NCBI GenBank assembly: GCA_041623475.1
Contig: JBFJWU010000087.1
Span: 1-10,746, forward strand
Direction of reading: 5' to 3'
Length of the DNA stretch: 10,746 nt
DNA from: JBFJWU01 sp041623475 [NCBI: bacterium]
GTDB taxonomy: Bacteria; J088
Shown piece after piece: positions 1 to 7,411 of this stretch. Below the pieces are notes generated by a model. That model saw only the letters and a list, made by a program, of their open reading frames with translations. It was not told where the DNA came from and did no database searches. The position numbers and the translations under genes were made by a program. Position 1 is the stretch's first letter. Each line of letters opens with the position of its first letter.

Positions 1-36
1 CACATCGTCGGCAATTAATACTTTTCTGGCAGCCAA
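1..36 (-). CDS. Response-regulator receiver domain protein, N-terminal fragment
   Basis: Only the first 12 codons are inside the window; the gene continues past the left edge. Translating the minus strand from a TTG at 36-34 gives MAARKVLIADDV, the typical first beta strand of a CheY-like receiver followed by the acidic Asp-Asp pair that binds Mg2+. A purine-rich run (AGGGGG) on the minus strand lies about 5 nt before the TTG and supports this start; an in-frame GTG at 60-58 is an alternative. A good minus-strand promoter lies about 130 bp upstream. What is seen is a short but characteristic motif; the receiver identity is inferred from it, and the output domain cannot be known. Other response-regulator genes lie further right in the window, so a signalling gene here fits the context. 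Confidence 0.55.
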   Translation of the reverse strand, partial: MAARKVLIADDV

Positions 37-97
37 CCTGTCCCCCTGGCAACGATACACCAACCGGTGTTGGCCAGCCCGTGGCCGGGTCCATGGA

Positions 98-118
98 ACT
101 GGCGAAGGTTTCGCCAGT
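98..118 (-). repeat. Perfect 9-bp inverted repeat in the leader of the receiver gene
   Basis: The arms ACTGGCGAA (98-106) and TTCGCCAGT (110-118) are exact reverse complements around a 3-nt loop. The hairpin lies downstream of the predicted minus-strand start site and upstream of the TTG start, so it would form in the 5' leader. There is no U tract on either strand, so it is not a standard intrinsic terminator. It could be a leader structure or an operator. Confidence 0.5.
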
Positions 119-158
119 CAGGTCATCCGAGACAAATAATCCAACACCCGGAAATTTG

Positions 159-186
159 AGTGTATCACGGCAGGTCCGGTTGTCAA
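159..186 (-). promoter_or_regulatory. Sigma-70-like promoter for the leftward receiver gene
   Basis: On the minus strand a perfect -35 hexamer TTGACA (186-181) is followed after 16 nt by TACACT (164-159), which matches 4 of 6 -10 consensus bases. Transcription would start near 152 and give a leader of about 115 nt before the TTG start at 36. The direction and position fit the truncated receiver gene. Confidence 0.5.
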
Positions 187-254
187 CGTGACATTTCGTG
201 CCATGACCGGCGGTCTGGTTTCTGCCAGGTTGCAAATACGTACCTGCGCCCAGT

Positions 255-263
255 TGATATCAT
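255..263 (+). promoter_or_regulatory. Extended -10 promoter candidate for the nucleotidase operon
   Basis: TGATATCAT contains the TGn extension directly before TATCAT, which matches 5 of 6 bases of the sigma-70 -10 box. No good -35 lies at 16-18 nt; TTGCAA at 230-235 is too far (22 nt). Extended -10 promoters can work without a -35. The start site would be near 270, about 67 nt before the chosen GTG start. Confidence 0.3.
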
Positions 264-336
264 TCATGGGTACGTTTGCCCCACAGAAAGGCACCCAATC
301 CTGCACCGCCGACGGACAATACCCGGTGTTCACGTC

Positions 337-1941
337 GTGTTGCGCTCGTCGCTGCTCGTCGTCTTCCTTGTATTTATCGGTGCGTCCTGTCCCCGTCAGG
401 ACACCGGTCCGTTCCGGCTGACCGTCCTGCATACAGGTGAAAACCACGGTCATTGGCTGCCCGTAACCCATCCCGGGCAAGGCGACCAGGGCGGCATCGC
501 CCGCCGGGCAACCGTGGTCAAACAAGTTCGGATGCAGCGGGACAACGTCCTGCTGCTGGACAGTGGCGACGCAGGCCAGGGAACATTGTTCTTTCACCAG
601 TACAAGGGTGCGGCCGCACGGGAATTGTATGGAATGGTCGGATACGATGCGGTCGGCCTGGGTAACCATGAGTTCGACCTGGGTCCGGAAATCCTTTGGA
701 AAAATTTTATCGACGGCGCAGCGTTTGCCGTGCTGGCTACGAATCTGGATGTGTCGAAAGACCAGTGGCTTGCGGGCAAAGTGCAGCGTTACGTTATCCG
801 CCAATTTGGCCGTCAAAAGGTTGGCATCCTCGCAGCATTGCCGCGGGAACTGGCAGATCTCTCGGCACCTGGACCTGACGTGGTGGCCCACAGCCCGATC
901 GCGTCGCTGCGCGACGCTGTGTCCGAACTGGAGGCAATGGGCATCGATAAGATCATCGTGATCAGCCACCTCGGTTATCGCGAGGATATCGTCGTCGCCC
1001 AACAGGTACGTGGTATCGACCTGATTATCGGTGGGCATTCTGCGACCTTGTTGGGCCGGGCCGACCACTACCCGCGCGTCCTCGGAAATATTGCAGGTCC
1101 TTACCCAACTGTGGTCTACAACGATGGCGCTCCCGCGCTTGTTGTTCATTCCCACGTCTGGGGACGCCTGCTGGGACAGATCCATTTAACGTTCGATTCC
1201 GGGGGCCGCGTAATCCTCTGGGACGGCGAACCGATTGTCCTGGATGCGTCGATACCGGAAGACCCCGATCTCCAGGCTGCCGTTGCCCGGCTGGCGGAAC
1301 CGCTTGGCGAAATCAGCGATCGCGTTGTTGGCGTCGCGGCTGTTCAATTGGACGGCTCCCGGGATTCTGTTCGCAACCGCCAGGCACCGCTTGGCGACAT
1401 CATTGCCGATGCGATGGTGGCGGCTGCTGGCCCAGGCGTTCAGGTCGCGATCCAGAATGGCGGCGGTATCCGGGCATCAATTGATTCCGGACCAATTACA
1501 TTTGGCGAAGTCCTTGCCGTACTGCCGTTTGAAAACTACCTGGTCGAACTCGACCTGGACGCCGACCTGATCCGGTCAACACTTGAACACGCAGTCAGCC
1601 AGGTATCGATTGGTTCGCCGGGGGACAGCGGCGGGGCCTGGGCACAGGTGGCAGGACTTCGCTATCTCGTTGACCTTGATCAACCGATTGGGAAACGGGT
1701 CAGCGAGATCGAAATCCGCCAACAGGACGGGACCTGGTTGCCACTGGAAAATCTGACCACGGTACGGGTCGTAACCAACAGTTTTGTGTACGCCGGTGGA
1801 GACGGATATCGATCGCTCAGCAAAGGTACCAATGTTGTTGAGCGGCACGTCACGCTTGCGAATGCGCTGTTGAGTTATATCGAACAACATTCACCCGTGA
1901 CGCCACCCCAACTGGACCGAGTCCGAATTGCTGACCAGTGA
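337..1941 (+). CDS. UshA/SoxB-type 5'-nucleotidase (metallophosphatase), exported, probable lipoprotein
   Basis: A 534-aa exported hydrolase of the bifunctional 5'-nucleotidase/UDP-sugar hydrolase/2',3'-cyclic nucleotide phosphodiesterase family, which dephosphorylates nucleotides in the periplasm. The calcineurin-like N-terminal domain shows HTGENHGH (32-39), SGD (76-78), GNHEFD (109-114), SH at 210-211 and GGHS (232-235). The C-terminal substrate domain shows NGGGIR (374-379), LPFEN (396-400) and YAGGDGY (485-491), which usually supply the residues that stack and bind the nucleotide. Length is close to UshA. The frame is open back to a GTG at 160, but the GTG at 337 starts a clean signal peptide (hydrophobic 5-15) ending in GASC at C18. 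That is an imperfect lipobox, so lipid anchoring is likely rather than certain. Ribosome binding is weak. Odd points: E35 replaces the usual first metal-binding Asp, and A236 stands where UshA has a metal-binding Gln. The stop overlaps the next start. Confidence 0.88.
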   Translation: MLRSSLLVVFLVFIGASCPRQDTGPFRLTVLHTGENHGHWLPVTHPGQGDQGGIARRATVVKQVRMQRDNVLLLDSGDAGQGTLFFHQYKGAAARELYGMVGYDAVGLGNHEFDLGPEILWKNFIDGAAFAVLATNLDVSKDQWLAGKVQRYVIRQFGRQKVGILAALPRELADLSAPGPDVVAHSPIASLRDAVSELEAMGIDKIIVISHLGYREDIVVAQQVRGIDLIIGGHSATLLGRADHYPRVLGNIAGPYPTVVYNDGAPALVVHSHVWGRLLGQIHLTFDSGGRVILWDGEPIVLDASIPEDPDLQAAVARLAEPLGEISDRVVGVAAVQLDGSRDSVRNRQAPLGDIIADAMVAAAGPGVQVAIQNGGGIRASIDSGPITFGEVLAVLPFENYLVELDLDADLIRSTLEHAVSQVSIGSPGDSGGAWAQVAGLRYLVDLDQPIGKRVSEIEIRQQDGTWLPLENLTTVRVVTNSFVYAGGDGYRSLSKGTNVVERHVTLANALLSYIEQHSPVTPPQLDRVRIADQ

Positions 1942-2945
1942 AAAAGCCTGCATTCCTGATTGTGGCCCTGTCGCTTGCCCCTGTGACTGCCGATGCTCAA
2001 CAGGGGACCCTGCTGGTTGCCAATCACAAGGATGCCACGGTAACCCTGATTGACCTGACATCCCTTGCCGTTGTTGCCACGTTACCGACGGCAGCGGCAC
2101 CATCTGACATTGTTGTTTCTGCCAACGGATTGTGGGCCGCGATCTCGAACCTGGGAGACAGTCGTCCCGGACAATCCCTGACCCTGGTCGATATTGCCGG
2201 TCGGCGCATTGAACGGCAGGTCGACCTCGACACCTACACCCGACCGTTTGGTCTCGCCGGTTTCAGCGACAACAGGTCGATCCTGGCGGTTGCAATGGAT
2301 CAGGGCGCCCTGCTGTCGATTAATGTCCACCGTGGACGAGTCAAGGAGATTGCCCGGACCTGGCAGAAACAGACGGTTCGCGTCGCAACCGCCGCCAATT
2401 CCGAGCGCGCATTCGTAACCAACCTGGGATCGGGGACCGTTTCGGCTATTCACCTGGGCAAAGGTGCCAAAATGGCCGACCTGAAGGTCGGTCGCGAGCC
2501 GGACGGTATCGCCGTTTCACCTGACGGACGCAATGTCTGGGTCGCGACCCGGGGCGACGATCGTATCGCGGTCCTGAATTCTGTCAGCCTGGATCGGATT
2601 GCGACGATGCGAACCGGACGAATGCCCCGGCAAATAGCATTTACGCCCGACGGCAGGCACGCGCTGGTCGCGAACTCCGGTTCCGACGACTTGTGGATCT
2701 ATTTTGTACCGGACCTGAAACCAACACTTAAAGTATCATTCAAGGCCGACAATAATCGTCGCGCCAACCCGGTCGATGTCGCCGTCCATCCAGACGGTGG
2801 TTACGCAGTCGTTGCCAATGCCGGCCTGGACCAGGTCAGCATCATTGATACCCAATCCTGGAAGACCCGTTACCAGATTTCGACGGGTCAGCACCCGACA
2901 TCAGTTGCGTTTTCACCGGTGCGAGCCGCACCAGACCAACCTTGA
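1938..2945 (+). CDS. Secreted YVTN/YncE-like beta-propeller protein
   Basis: A 335-aa protein from a GTG that overlaps the preceding stop (GTGA), so translation is probably coupled to the nucleotidase. It opens with a short Sec signal peptide: KK at 2-3, hydrophobic 5-14, and an Ala-Asp-Ala site with cleavage expected after residue 20. The rest is a series of roughly 40-residue propeller blades. Recognisable strands include LLVANHKDATVTLIDL near the start, AFVTNLGSGTVSAIHL, VWVATRGDDRIAVLNS and AVVANAGLDQVSIID, the last three preceded by SPDG-, PDG- or NSER-type turns. This is the YVTN-repeat pattern seen in YncE-like proteins, which act as periplasmic binding or scaffold modules. No catalytic motif is visible. 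Substrate or partner is unknown; its coupling to the nucleotidase suggests a shared envelope role (inference). Confidence 0.85.
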   Translation: MKKPAFLIVALSLAPVTADAQQGTLLVANHKDATVTLIDLTSLAVVATLPTAAAPSDIVVSANGLWAAISNLGDSRPGQSLTLVDIAGRRIERQVDLDTYTRPFGLAGFSDNRSILAVAMDQGALLSINVHRGRVKEIARTWQKQTVRVATAANSERAFVTNLGSGTVSAIHLGKGAKMADLKVGREPDGIAVSPDGRNVWVATRGDDRIAVLNSVSLDRIATMRTGRMPRQIAFTPDGRHALVANSGSDDLWIYFVPDLKPTLKVSFKADNNRRANPVDVAVHPDGGYAVVANAGLDQVSIIDTQSWKTRYQISTGQHPTSVAFSPVRAAPDQP

Positions 2946-2950
2946 CGGGA

Positions 2951-2980
2951 TTGGAAGCGAGCGCGATGCGCGACTATATT
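2951..2980 (+). promoter_or_regulatory. Internal sigma-70-like promoter candidate
   Basis: TTGGAA (2951-2956; 4 of 6 matches) and TATATT (2975-2980; 5 of 6) are separated by 18 nt in the 68-nt gap after the propeller gene. The start site would be near 2987, about 27 nt before the GTG of the small membrane protein. It could give the downstream three genes their own transcript. Read-through from the first promoter remains possible, since no terminator is seen here. Confidence 0.35.
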
Positions 2981-3013
2981 GAACGTTATGATCAGGCAAT
3001 GGACAGATAGCCC

Positions 3014-3214
3014 GTGCGATTCGTAGTCGGGATTGTCGGATTGATCGGCAGCGCCGCCATTGTGCTGTGGTTTTACCAGACGCAGCTGGCCGGCAGTACA
3101 GACAACGACGGTGCAAAGCAACAGGAACAGCGCCTGCGCCAGGACATTGAGCGCGTCGAGAACGACCTGCAGAAGCGATTTGAAACCCAACTCGAATCAA
3201 TTGACAAACCCTGA
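3014..3214 (+). CDS. Small membrane-anchored helical (coiled-coil-like) protein
   Basis: A 66-aa protein from a GTG. Residues 3-20 form a single hydrophobic helix that could be a transmembrane anchor or uncleaved signal. After a short polar linker, residues 34-64 are rich in Glu, Gln, Arg and Lys with spaced Leu/Ile/Val/Phe (EQRLRQDIERVENDLQKRF), as in a short amphipathic or coiled-coil helix. I do not recognise a family. It lies in line between the two propeller genes, 68 nt after one and 53 nt before the other, on the same strand, which supports it being real. It may be a membrane tether or assembly partner for its neighbours (inference). No Cys is present, so it is not a lipoprotein. Confidence 0.6.
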   Translation: MRFVVGIVGLIGSAAIVLWFYQTQLAGSTDNDGAKQQEQRLRQDIERVENDLQKRFETQLESIDKP

Positions 3215-3256
3215 ATCTTTTTCAGCGATCACCATTGCTGTTTGAACACAATCGTC

Positions 3257-3261
3257 AAGGA
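3257..3261 (+). promoter_or_regulatory. Ribosome binding site deciding the start of the propeller-phosphoesterase gene
   Basis: AAGGA lies 6 nt before the GTG at 3268. It favours that start over an in-frame TTG 33 nt upstream at 3235, which has no comparable site and would add 11 polar residues ahead of the signal peptide. Confidence 0.6.
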
Positions 3262-3267
3262 TCTATC

Positions 3268-5730
3268 GTGTTCCAAGCCAGTCGCCTTGTAACGTTAATG
3301 ACCGCGGTTTTCCTGATCGCCTGCCTGCCGGACCAGAAGCTGACCGGGCAATGCGAACTGGGCGACCCGATTGCGGCAGCCCAACTGGCCGCTGGCGAAT
3401 CAGACGATGGCAGCATCGTTATGTTGAACGGCCGTCGAATCCGGCCGCTGGGTACAGAACTGCCCACCGGAACATTCAGTACCGGCGCATCCCTGTCCAG
3501 CACAGGAGTCCTGGCAGTTGTCAGCAACGGCAAAGAGGACAACACGCTTGTTGAACGAACCGGACGTGCAGATATCACCAGCGACTGGCAAAGCATCGAT
3601 TTCTTTGATGCCGCCGGCGCGCGGCACCTGTACACGTTGCCGATTCAGAGCTCCTTTATCGGCGTCCGCTGGCATCCGTCTGCTGCGACCGTCTACGCCG
3701 CCGGCGGTGGTCGCGATATCATCCGCCGAATTGCGTGGGATCCGTCCAACCCGACAACCCCGGCAACAGAACTGGAACCGCTGGACGCGTTTGGTTATCC
3801 GACCGGACTGGCGCTGAACAAGGCGGGCGACACCATTTACGCCACCTTGTTGCACAGGCATCAGGTCGTCGCCCTGGATGTCGCGACGGGCACCGAGAAA
3901 GCCCGTTACACGGTCGAGGCCGCTCCCTACCAGGTTGAACTGTCGCCCGACGAGACACGGGCCTATGTGTCCAATTGGTCCAGTAATACCGTATCCGTGA
4001 TCGACTTGAAAACAGGCGCTACATTGGAGCACGTGATTGTCGGCAAGAATCCGGAAGGAATTGCGGTCGCTCCGGATGGCAAGCGCGTCTACGTCGGTGT
4101 CAGTGACGAGGATACAATCGGCGTCATTGATACCCGAAGCCTGGCGGTCAGTCATTTTGATTTGCGGGCCACAGAACAGGACCCGGTCGGCATCAGTCCA
4201 ACCGATGTCCGACTGTCACCGGATGGCAACCGCCTGTACATCATCGCTGCCAGCGAGAACGCGGTGATTGTTCTGGACCCGGCAACGGGCGAGCGCATTG
4301 GCGCAATTCCAACCGCACTCTATCCGACCGAGATCGAGCCGTCGCCGGATGGCAAGCGCCTCTACGTGGTCAATGCCAAAGGCCACGGTGCCGGGCCCAA
4401 CACGTCAAAGGAATTTGTTGCCTCAATCGTTCACGGAACGGCCCAGTTCATGGACACGCCCGACGATGCCCGACTGGCAGAACTGGATGAAGACGTACAC
4501 CGTTTCAACAACATCATGGCCAATATCTATGATCCGGAATGCCAGGGCGTCAAACATCCTGTCCCTATGGTCGTTGGCCAGCCCAGTCCGGTCATCAAGC
4601 ACGTGGTTTACATCATGCGCGAAAACAAGACCTACGATTCCCTGCTGGGTGACCTGGGTCCAGAAGCAGACGGCGACCCGTCCCTGGCCGTATTCGGCGA
4701 GGACATTACTCCAAATCTTCACGCACTGGCCCGCCGTTTCGGAAACTTGACCAATTTCTATAACGAAAGCGAACAAAGTGTCCAGGGCCATATCTGGGGC
4801 TCCAGCGGCTACGTCAACGATTTCAGTGAAAAAACCTGGATTGCCTTTTGGGGGCGTCCTGGTGAGGCGCAGGTGATGGTCCCGGGGATGGAACCGGCCA
4901 GCGCACCCCGGCACGGTGACATTTTCCAGCACCTGCTCAATCATGGGGTCGGGGTCCGCAACTATGGCGAGTACCTCGGGGTCGTACTGGATGCCCAAAG
5001 CACGACATCGGACGTGACCAACCTGCAGTTCCCTGGCTATTTCGGCGTCGACGATGTCCGCAAAGTCGATGTCTTTATCAAGGAACTGGAAGCCGGACGG
5101 CTGGAACCGTTTACATTCCTGCTGCTGGGCAACGACCATACCCGTGGCCTGACGACAGGCGCGCCGACACCCGAATACATGGTCGGCGAAAATGACGAGG
5201 CAACCGGCAAGGCGGTCGAGGCCATCAGTAACAGTCCGTTCTGGAAAAACACGGTGATCTTTATTTTTGAAGATGATCCACAGGGAAATGCGGATCACAT
5301 CGACGCCCACCGGTCCATTAATATTGTCGTCAGCCCCTGGGTCAAACGCGGTGCCATTAGCCGGGTGACCTATTCGTTTCCCAGTCTGCACAAAACCATG
5401 AGCCTGATCCTGGGCGTGCCGCTCTTCAGCCGGCACCTGGCTGTCGCCGCTGGAATTTATGATGTTTTTGATACCGAACCCGGTAACAGCGAACCGTATG
5501 CCAGGATTCCGAATCCCGTTCCCTACAAGACGAACCCGTCGCCAGAAAAGGTCGAAAAGACCGATCCCGAATTGGCGGAACTGATCCGCGAAAGCAACGC
5601 GATGGACCTGACGACTTACGACATGGCGCCGGGTCTGGGTCGACTGCTGTGGAAATACCGGATGGGCGACCGCCCGTTCCCGGAGCATCTGGCGACCCCG
5701 GTCGATTACGAAGAAGAAGACGATGATTAG
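3268..5730 (+). CDS. Bifunctional YncE-like propeller / alkaline-phosphatase-superfamily phosphoesterase lipoprotein
   Basis: An 820-aa lipoprotein with a good lipobox, LIAC at 16-19. Residues about 60-380 are a YVTN/YncE-like propeller, with blades visible at SPDETRAYVSNWSSNTVSVIDL, APDGKRVYVGVSDEDTIGVID, SPDGNRLYIIAASENAVIVLD and SPDGKRLYVVN. Residues about 440-735 are a phosphoesterase of the PF04185 type. HVVYIMRENKTYDSLLG (445-461) resembles the ENR[ST]FD motif, with T455 the likely nucleophile; NDH (622-624), EDD (668-670) and DHIDAHR (676-682) are probable metal ligands. The tail ends in a run of Glu and Asp. This two-domain arrangement is known in databases as a bifunctional YncE/alkaline-phosphatase-family protein, but its substrate is not established. 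It would act anchored to an envelope membrane. The next gene starts inside its last codons (8-nt overlap), implying co-expression. Confidence 0.88.
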   Translation: MFQASRLVTLMTAVFLIACLPDQKLTGQCELGDPIAAAQLAAGESDDGSIVMLNGRRIRPLGTELPTGTFSTGASLSSTGVLAVVSNGKEDNTLVERTGRADITSDWQSIDFFDAAGARHLYTLPIQSSFIGVRWHPSAATVYAAGGGRDIIRRIAWDPSNPTTPATELEPLDAFGYPTGLALNKAGDTIYATLLHRHQVVALDVATGTEKARYTVEAAPYQVELSPDETRAYVSNWSSNTVSVIDLKTGATLEHVIVGKNPEGIAVAPDGKRVYVGVSDEDTIGVIDTRSLAVSHFDLRATEQDPVGISPTDVRLSPDGNRLYIIAASENAVIVLDPATGERIGAIPTALYPTEIEPSPDGKRLYVVNAKGHGAGPNTSKEFVASIVHGTAQFMDTPDDARLAELDEDVHRFNNIMANIYDPECQGVKHPVPMVVGQPSPVIKHVVYIMRENKTYDSLLGDLGPEADGDPSLAVFGEDITPNLHALARRFGNLTNFYNESEQSVQGHIWGSSGYVNDFSEKTWIAFWGRPGEAQVMVPGMEPASAPRHGDIFQHLLNHGVGVRNYGEYLGVVLDAQSTTSDVTNLQFPGYFGVDDVRKVDVFIKELEAGRLEPFTFLLLGNDHTRGLTTGAPTPEYMVGENDEATGKAVEAISNSPFWKNTVIFIFEDDPQGNADHIDAHRSINIVVSPWVKRGAISRVTYSFPSLHKTMSLILGVPLFSRHLAVAAGIYDVFDTEPGNSEPYARIPNPVPYKTNPSPEKVEKTDPELAELIRESNAMDLTTYDMAPGLGRLLWKYRMGDRPFPEHLATPVDYEEEDDD

Positions 5731-7411
5731 GCGACGGTTGGGTGCGATTATCGCAATCATTTTGGTAGCCGGTTGCCTTGATTCGAGCTTGCCGCAACCG
5801 GGCACCCGTGCCGCCGCAATCCTGCACCTCCAGGACGGCAATCTGGCCGCGGCGCGATCCGACCTGGATGCCTTGCTGGCCGAGTCCCCGAATGACGAAT
5901 CGTTACACTTGCTGGCCGGGCTGACGGCATTTGGCGAAACCATCGCCCAGTTCAACTTTATCCTCACGGTCGTCCTGGCAGCACTGGAAGATGCGGATGT
6001 CGTTGCCGATCTTGCGGACAGCGAAAAGCTGAACCCTCTGGGCAGTGTCGCCGATGAGAACACCTTTATCCAGACCCTGGTTCGTGATACGATCGAGTTC
6101 CTGTCCGATCCGCTGGATCGCGCAGTCCGCCACCTGGGAATGGTCCGGTCCGCCGACACGTCCGTTCGACTGGACGATTACCGGGTCCAGTTCTGGGCCG
6201 CCGATTTTTTTGATCTTTCCGGCCAATGGGACAGGACGGATGCGGCGATCCTGCAGTCGCTGCTGGCACCGGCCGCAGCGGCTTTGAATGTCATTGGTGC
6301 CCACGACCTGGACCTCGACGTGTACTACGTGATCCACAAGGTTATCGGTCCAGGTGAACTGGATACCCCGGGGATCGGCAATCTGCTGGTCAACCTGCTG
6401 AATGATCAACGGTACGGCGACCTGTTGGGATTTGTTGACGGTGGCAGGCAGCGCGTCGACCTGGCTCGCCAGCAGCTGGCAACCGGCTCCCACCGGTTTA
6501 TCCAGGCGGTGGAACAGGGGCTGGCCCGGGAAAACAACGACGAAACAATTTTTCAGATCGTCGACGATCGGGACGAGATCCTCCTGCGACTGGACAATCG
6601 GATCCGGATGAACAGCGATGGCAATTTTGACCTGTCATTTCGCATTGTTGATGATGCATCGTTTCAAACATTCGAGGTCCAGGTCACCGACGGTTGGCTC
6701 AATTCGGCGGCCAGAATGGCTGACAATCTGGACGCGCCGGCCGGGTCCGGCCCAAGGCTTCAAATTGTTGACTCGATGCAGATACTGCTGCCACTTGTGA
6801 TCGCCACCCTCGATCACGTCGAGGTCAGCGAGACCGTAGACGGCATCATCAACCTGCTTGGTGATGACCCTGAAGGCGCCGCCGACTTGGTTTCCGAGTT
6901 CGTGCCCGCCGGAATCGAACTGGATCCCGGGGCCTGGATGCAAAACGGGGTCCCGTTACGTGGAATGCTGCCGGCCTGGCGCGACGACCTGGATGACGGC
7001 CAGAACAATTTCCTCTTCGAATGGGAATGCACCGGTTTTTATGCGCCAACGGCAACGGAACCGCCGGGATCCAGCGCTTCCTGGCCCGGTGGCCTCGACT
7101 GCCCGGAACCGGGCGAAGCGGGATTCGAACACGAGCCGGATTCTGCCTTTGACCTCGTCGACAGCGACCACTTTACCGACCCGGTGTTTTTCGATTTTGC
7201 TGTCGATTCAGCCCTTGCCGATGGCAAAAAGACCGCCTGGCCGGTTGTCGGCTTTTCCGACCCGACGCTTGGGGGCCTGCTCTACCTTGATGGCAACGTG
7301 CTGGTCGAGGCCGACCCGATCCCACCCGTGGGCGCGGCACCTGCCAGCAACCGGACCATTAATGCGTGGCTGGCAGAACTGGAATCGCTGGTCAGCAGCT
7401 TTCTGGATTAG
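5723..7411 (+). CDS. Large lipoprotein of unrecognised family with a TPR-like N-terminus
   Basis: A 562-aa protein starting at an ATG that overlaps the end of the previous gene (ATGATTAG), so it is probably translationally coupled. An RRR stretch, a hydrophobic helix and the lipobox VAGC (15-18) mark a lipoprotein. Residues about 29-63 look like one helix-turn-helix TPR-type repeat (alternating Ala/Leu, with a DGNLAAARSDLDALLAESPN-like pattern). The middle (about 65-250) appears mostly helical, and the C-terminal third is acidic with several aromatic residues and two Cys (WECTGFY, GLDCPEP), which could form a disulfide after export. I recognise no family and see no catalytic motif. Position directly after the phosphoesterase suggests a partner or accessory lipoprotein (inference). 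The stop overlaps the stop of the convergent cyclase gene. Confidence 0.75.
   Translation: MIRRRLGAIIAIILVAGCLDSSLPQPGTRAAAILHLQDGNLAAARSDLDALLAESPNDESLHLLAGLTAFGETIAQFNFILTVVLAALEDADVVADLADSEKLNPLGSVADENTFIQTLVRDTIEFLSDPLDRAVRHLGMVRSADTSVRLDDYRVQFWAADFFDLSGQWDRTDAAILQSLLAPAAAALNVIGAHDLDLDVYYVIHKVIGPGELDTPGIGNLLVNLLNDQRYGDLLGFVDGGRQRVDLARQQLATGSHRFIQAVEQGLARENNDETIFQIVDDRDEILLRLDNRIRMNSDGNFDLSFRIVDDASFQTFEVQVTDGWLNSAARMADNLDAPAGSGPRLQIVDSMQILLPLVIATLDHVEVSETVDGIINLLGDDPEGAADLVSEFVPAGIELDPGAWMQNGVPLRGMLPAWRDDLDDGQNNFLFEWECTGFYAPTATEPPGSSASWPGGLDCPEPGEAGFEHEPDSAFDLVDSDHFTDPVFFDFAVDSALADGKKTAWPVVGFSDPTLGGLLYLDGNVLVEADPIPPVGAAPASNRTINAWLAELESLVSSFLD

Larger units (their letters stand above)
37..336. 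other. Divergent intergenic region between receiver gene and 5'-nucleotidase gene
   Basis: About 300 bases without a convincing gene. Open frames cross it on both strands (a plus frame from a GTG at 160 that joins the nucleotidase frame, and the tail of a long minus frame ending at 118), but neither carries a recognisable motif. The region holds divergent promoter candidates and one compact hairpin, listed separately. This is what is expected between two divergently transcribed genes. Confidence 0.6.

Noticed and set aside
160-336. N-terminal extension of the nucleotidase from a GTG at 160
   Set aside because: The extra 59 residues are rich in Arg, His and Cys with no domain, and they would bury the signal peptide that begins at 337.
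118-1185. A 355-codon open frame on the minus strand
   Set aside because: It overlaps the nucleotidase catalytic domain, has no motifs, and its last part coincides with the predicted promoter and leader of the left-edge gene.
3211-3225. CTGAA/TTCAG hairpin after the small membrane protein as a terminator
   Set aside because: Only 5 AT-containing base pairs and no T run after it; too weak to call.
3201-3229. TTGACA as a -35 box before the propeller-phosphoesterase gene
   Set aside because: The hexamer is perfect, but no -10-like sequence lies 16-18 nt downstream (AGCGAT matches only 2 of 6).
4423-6159. A 578-codon open frame on the minus strand
   Set aside because: It lies antisense to two well-supported lipoprotein genes, spans their junction, and its translation shows no recognisable domain or signal. 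Long antisense frames are common opposite GC-rich genes.
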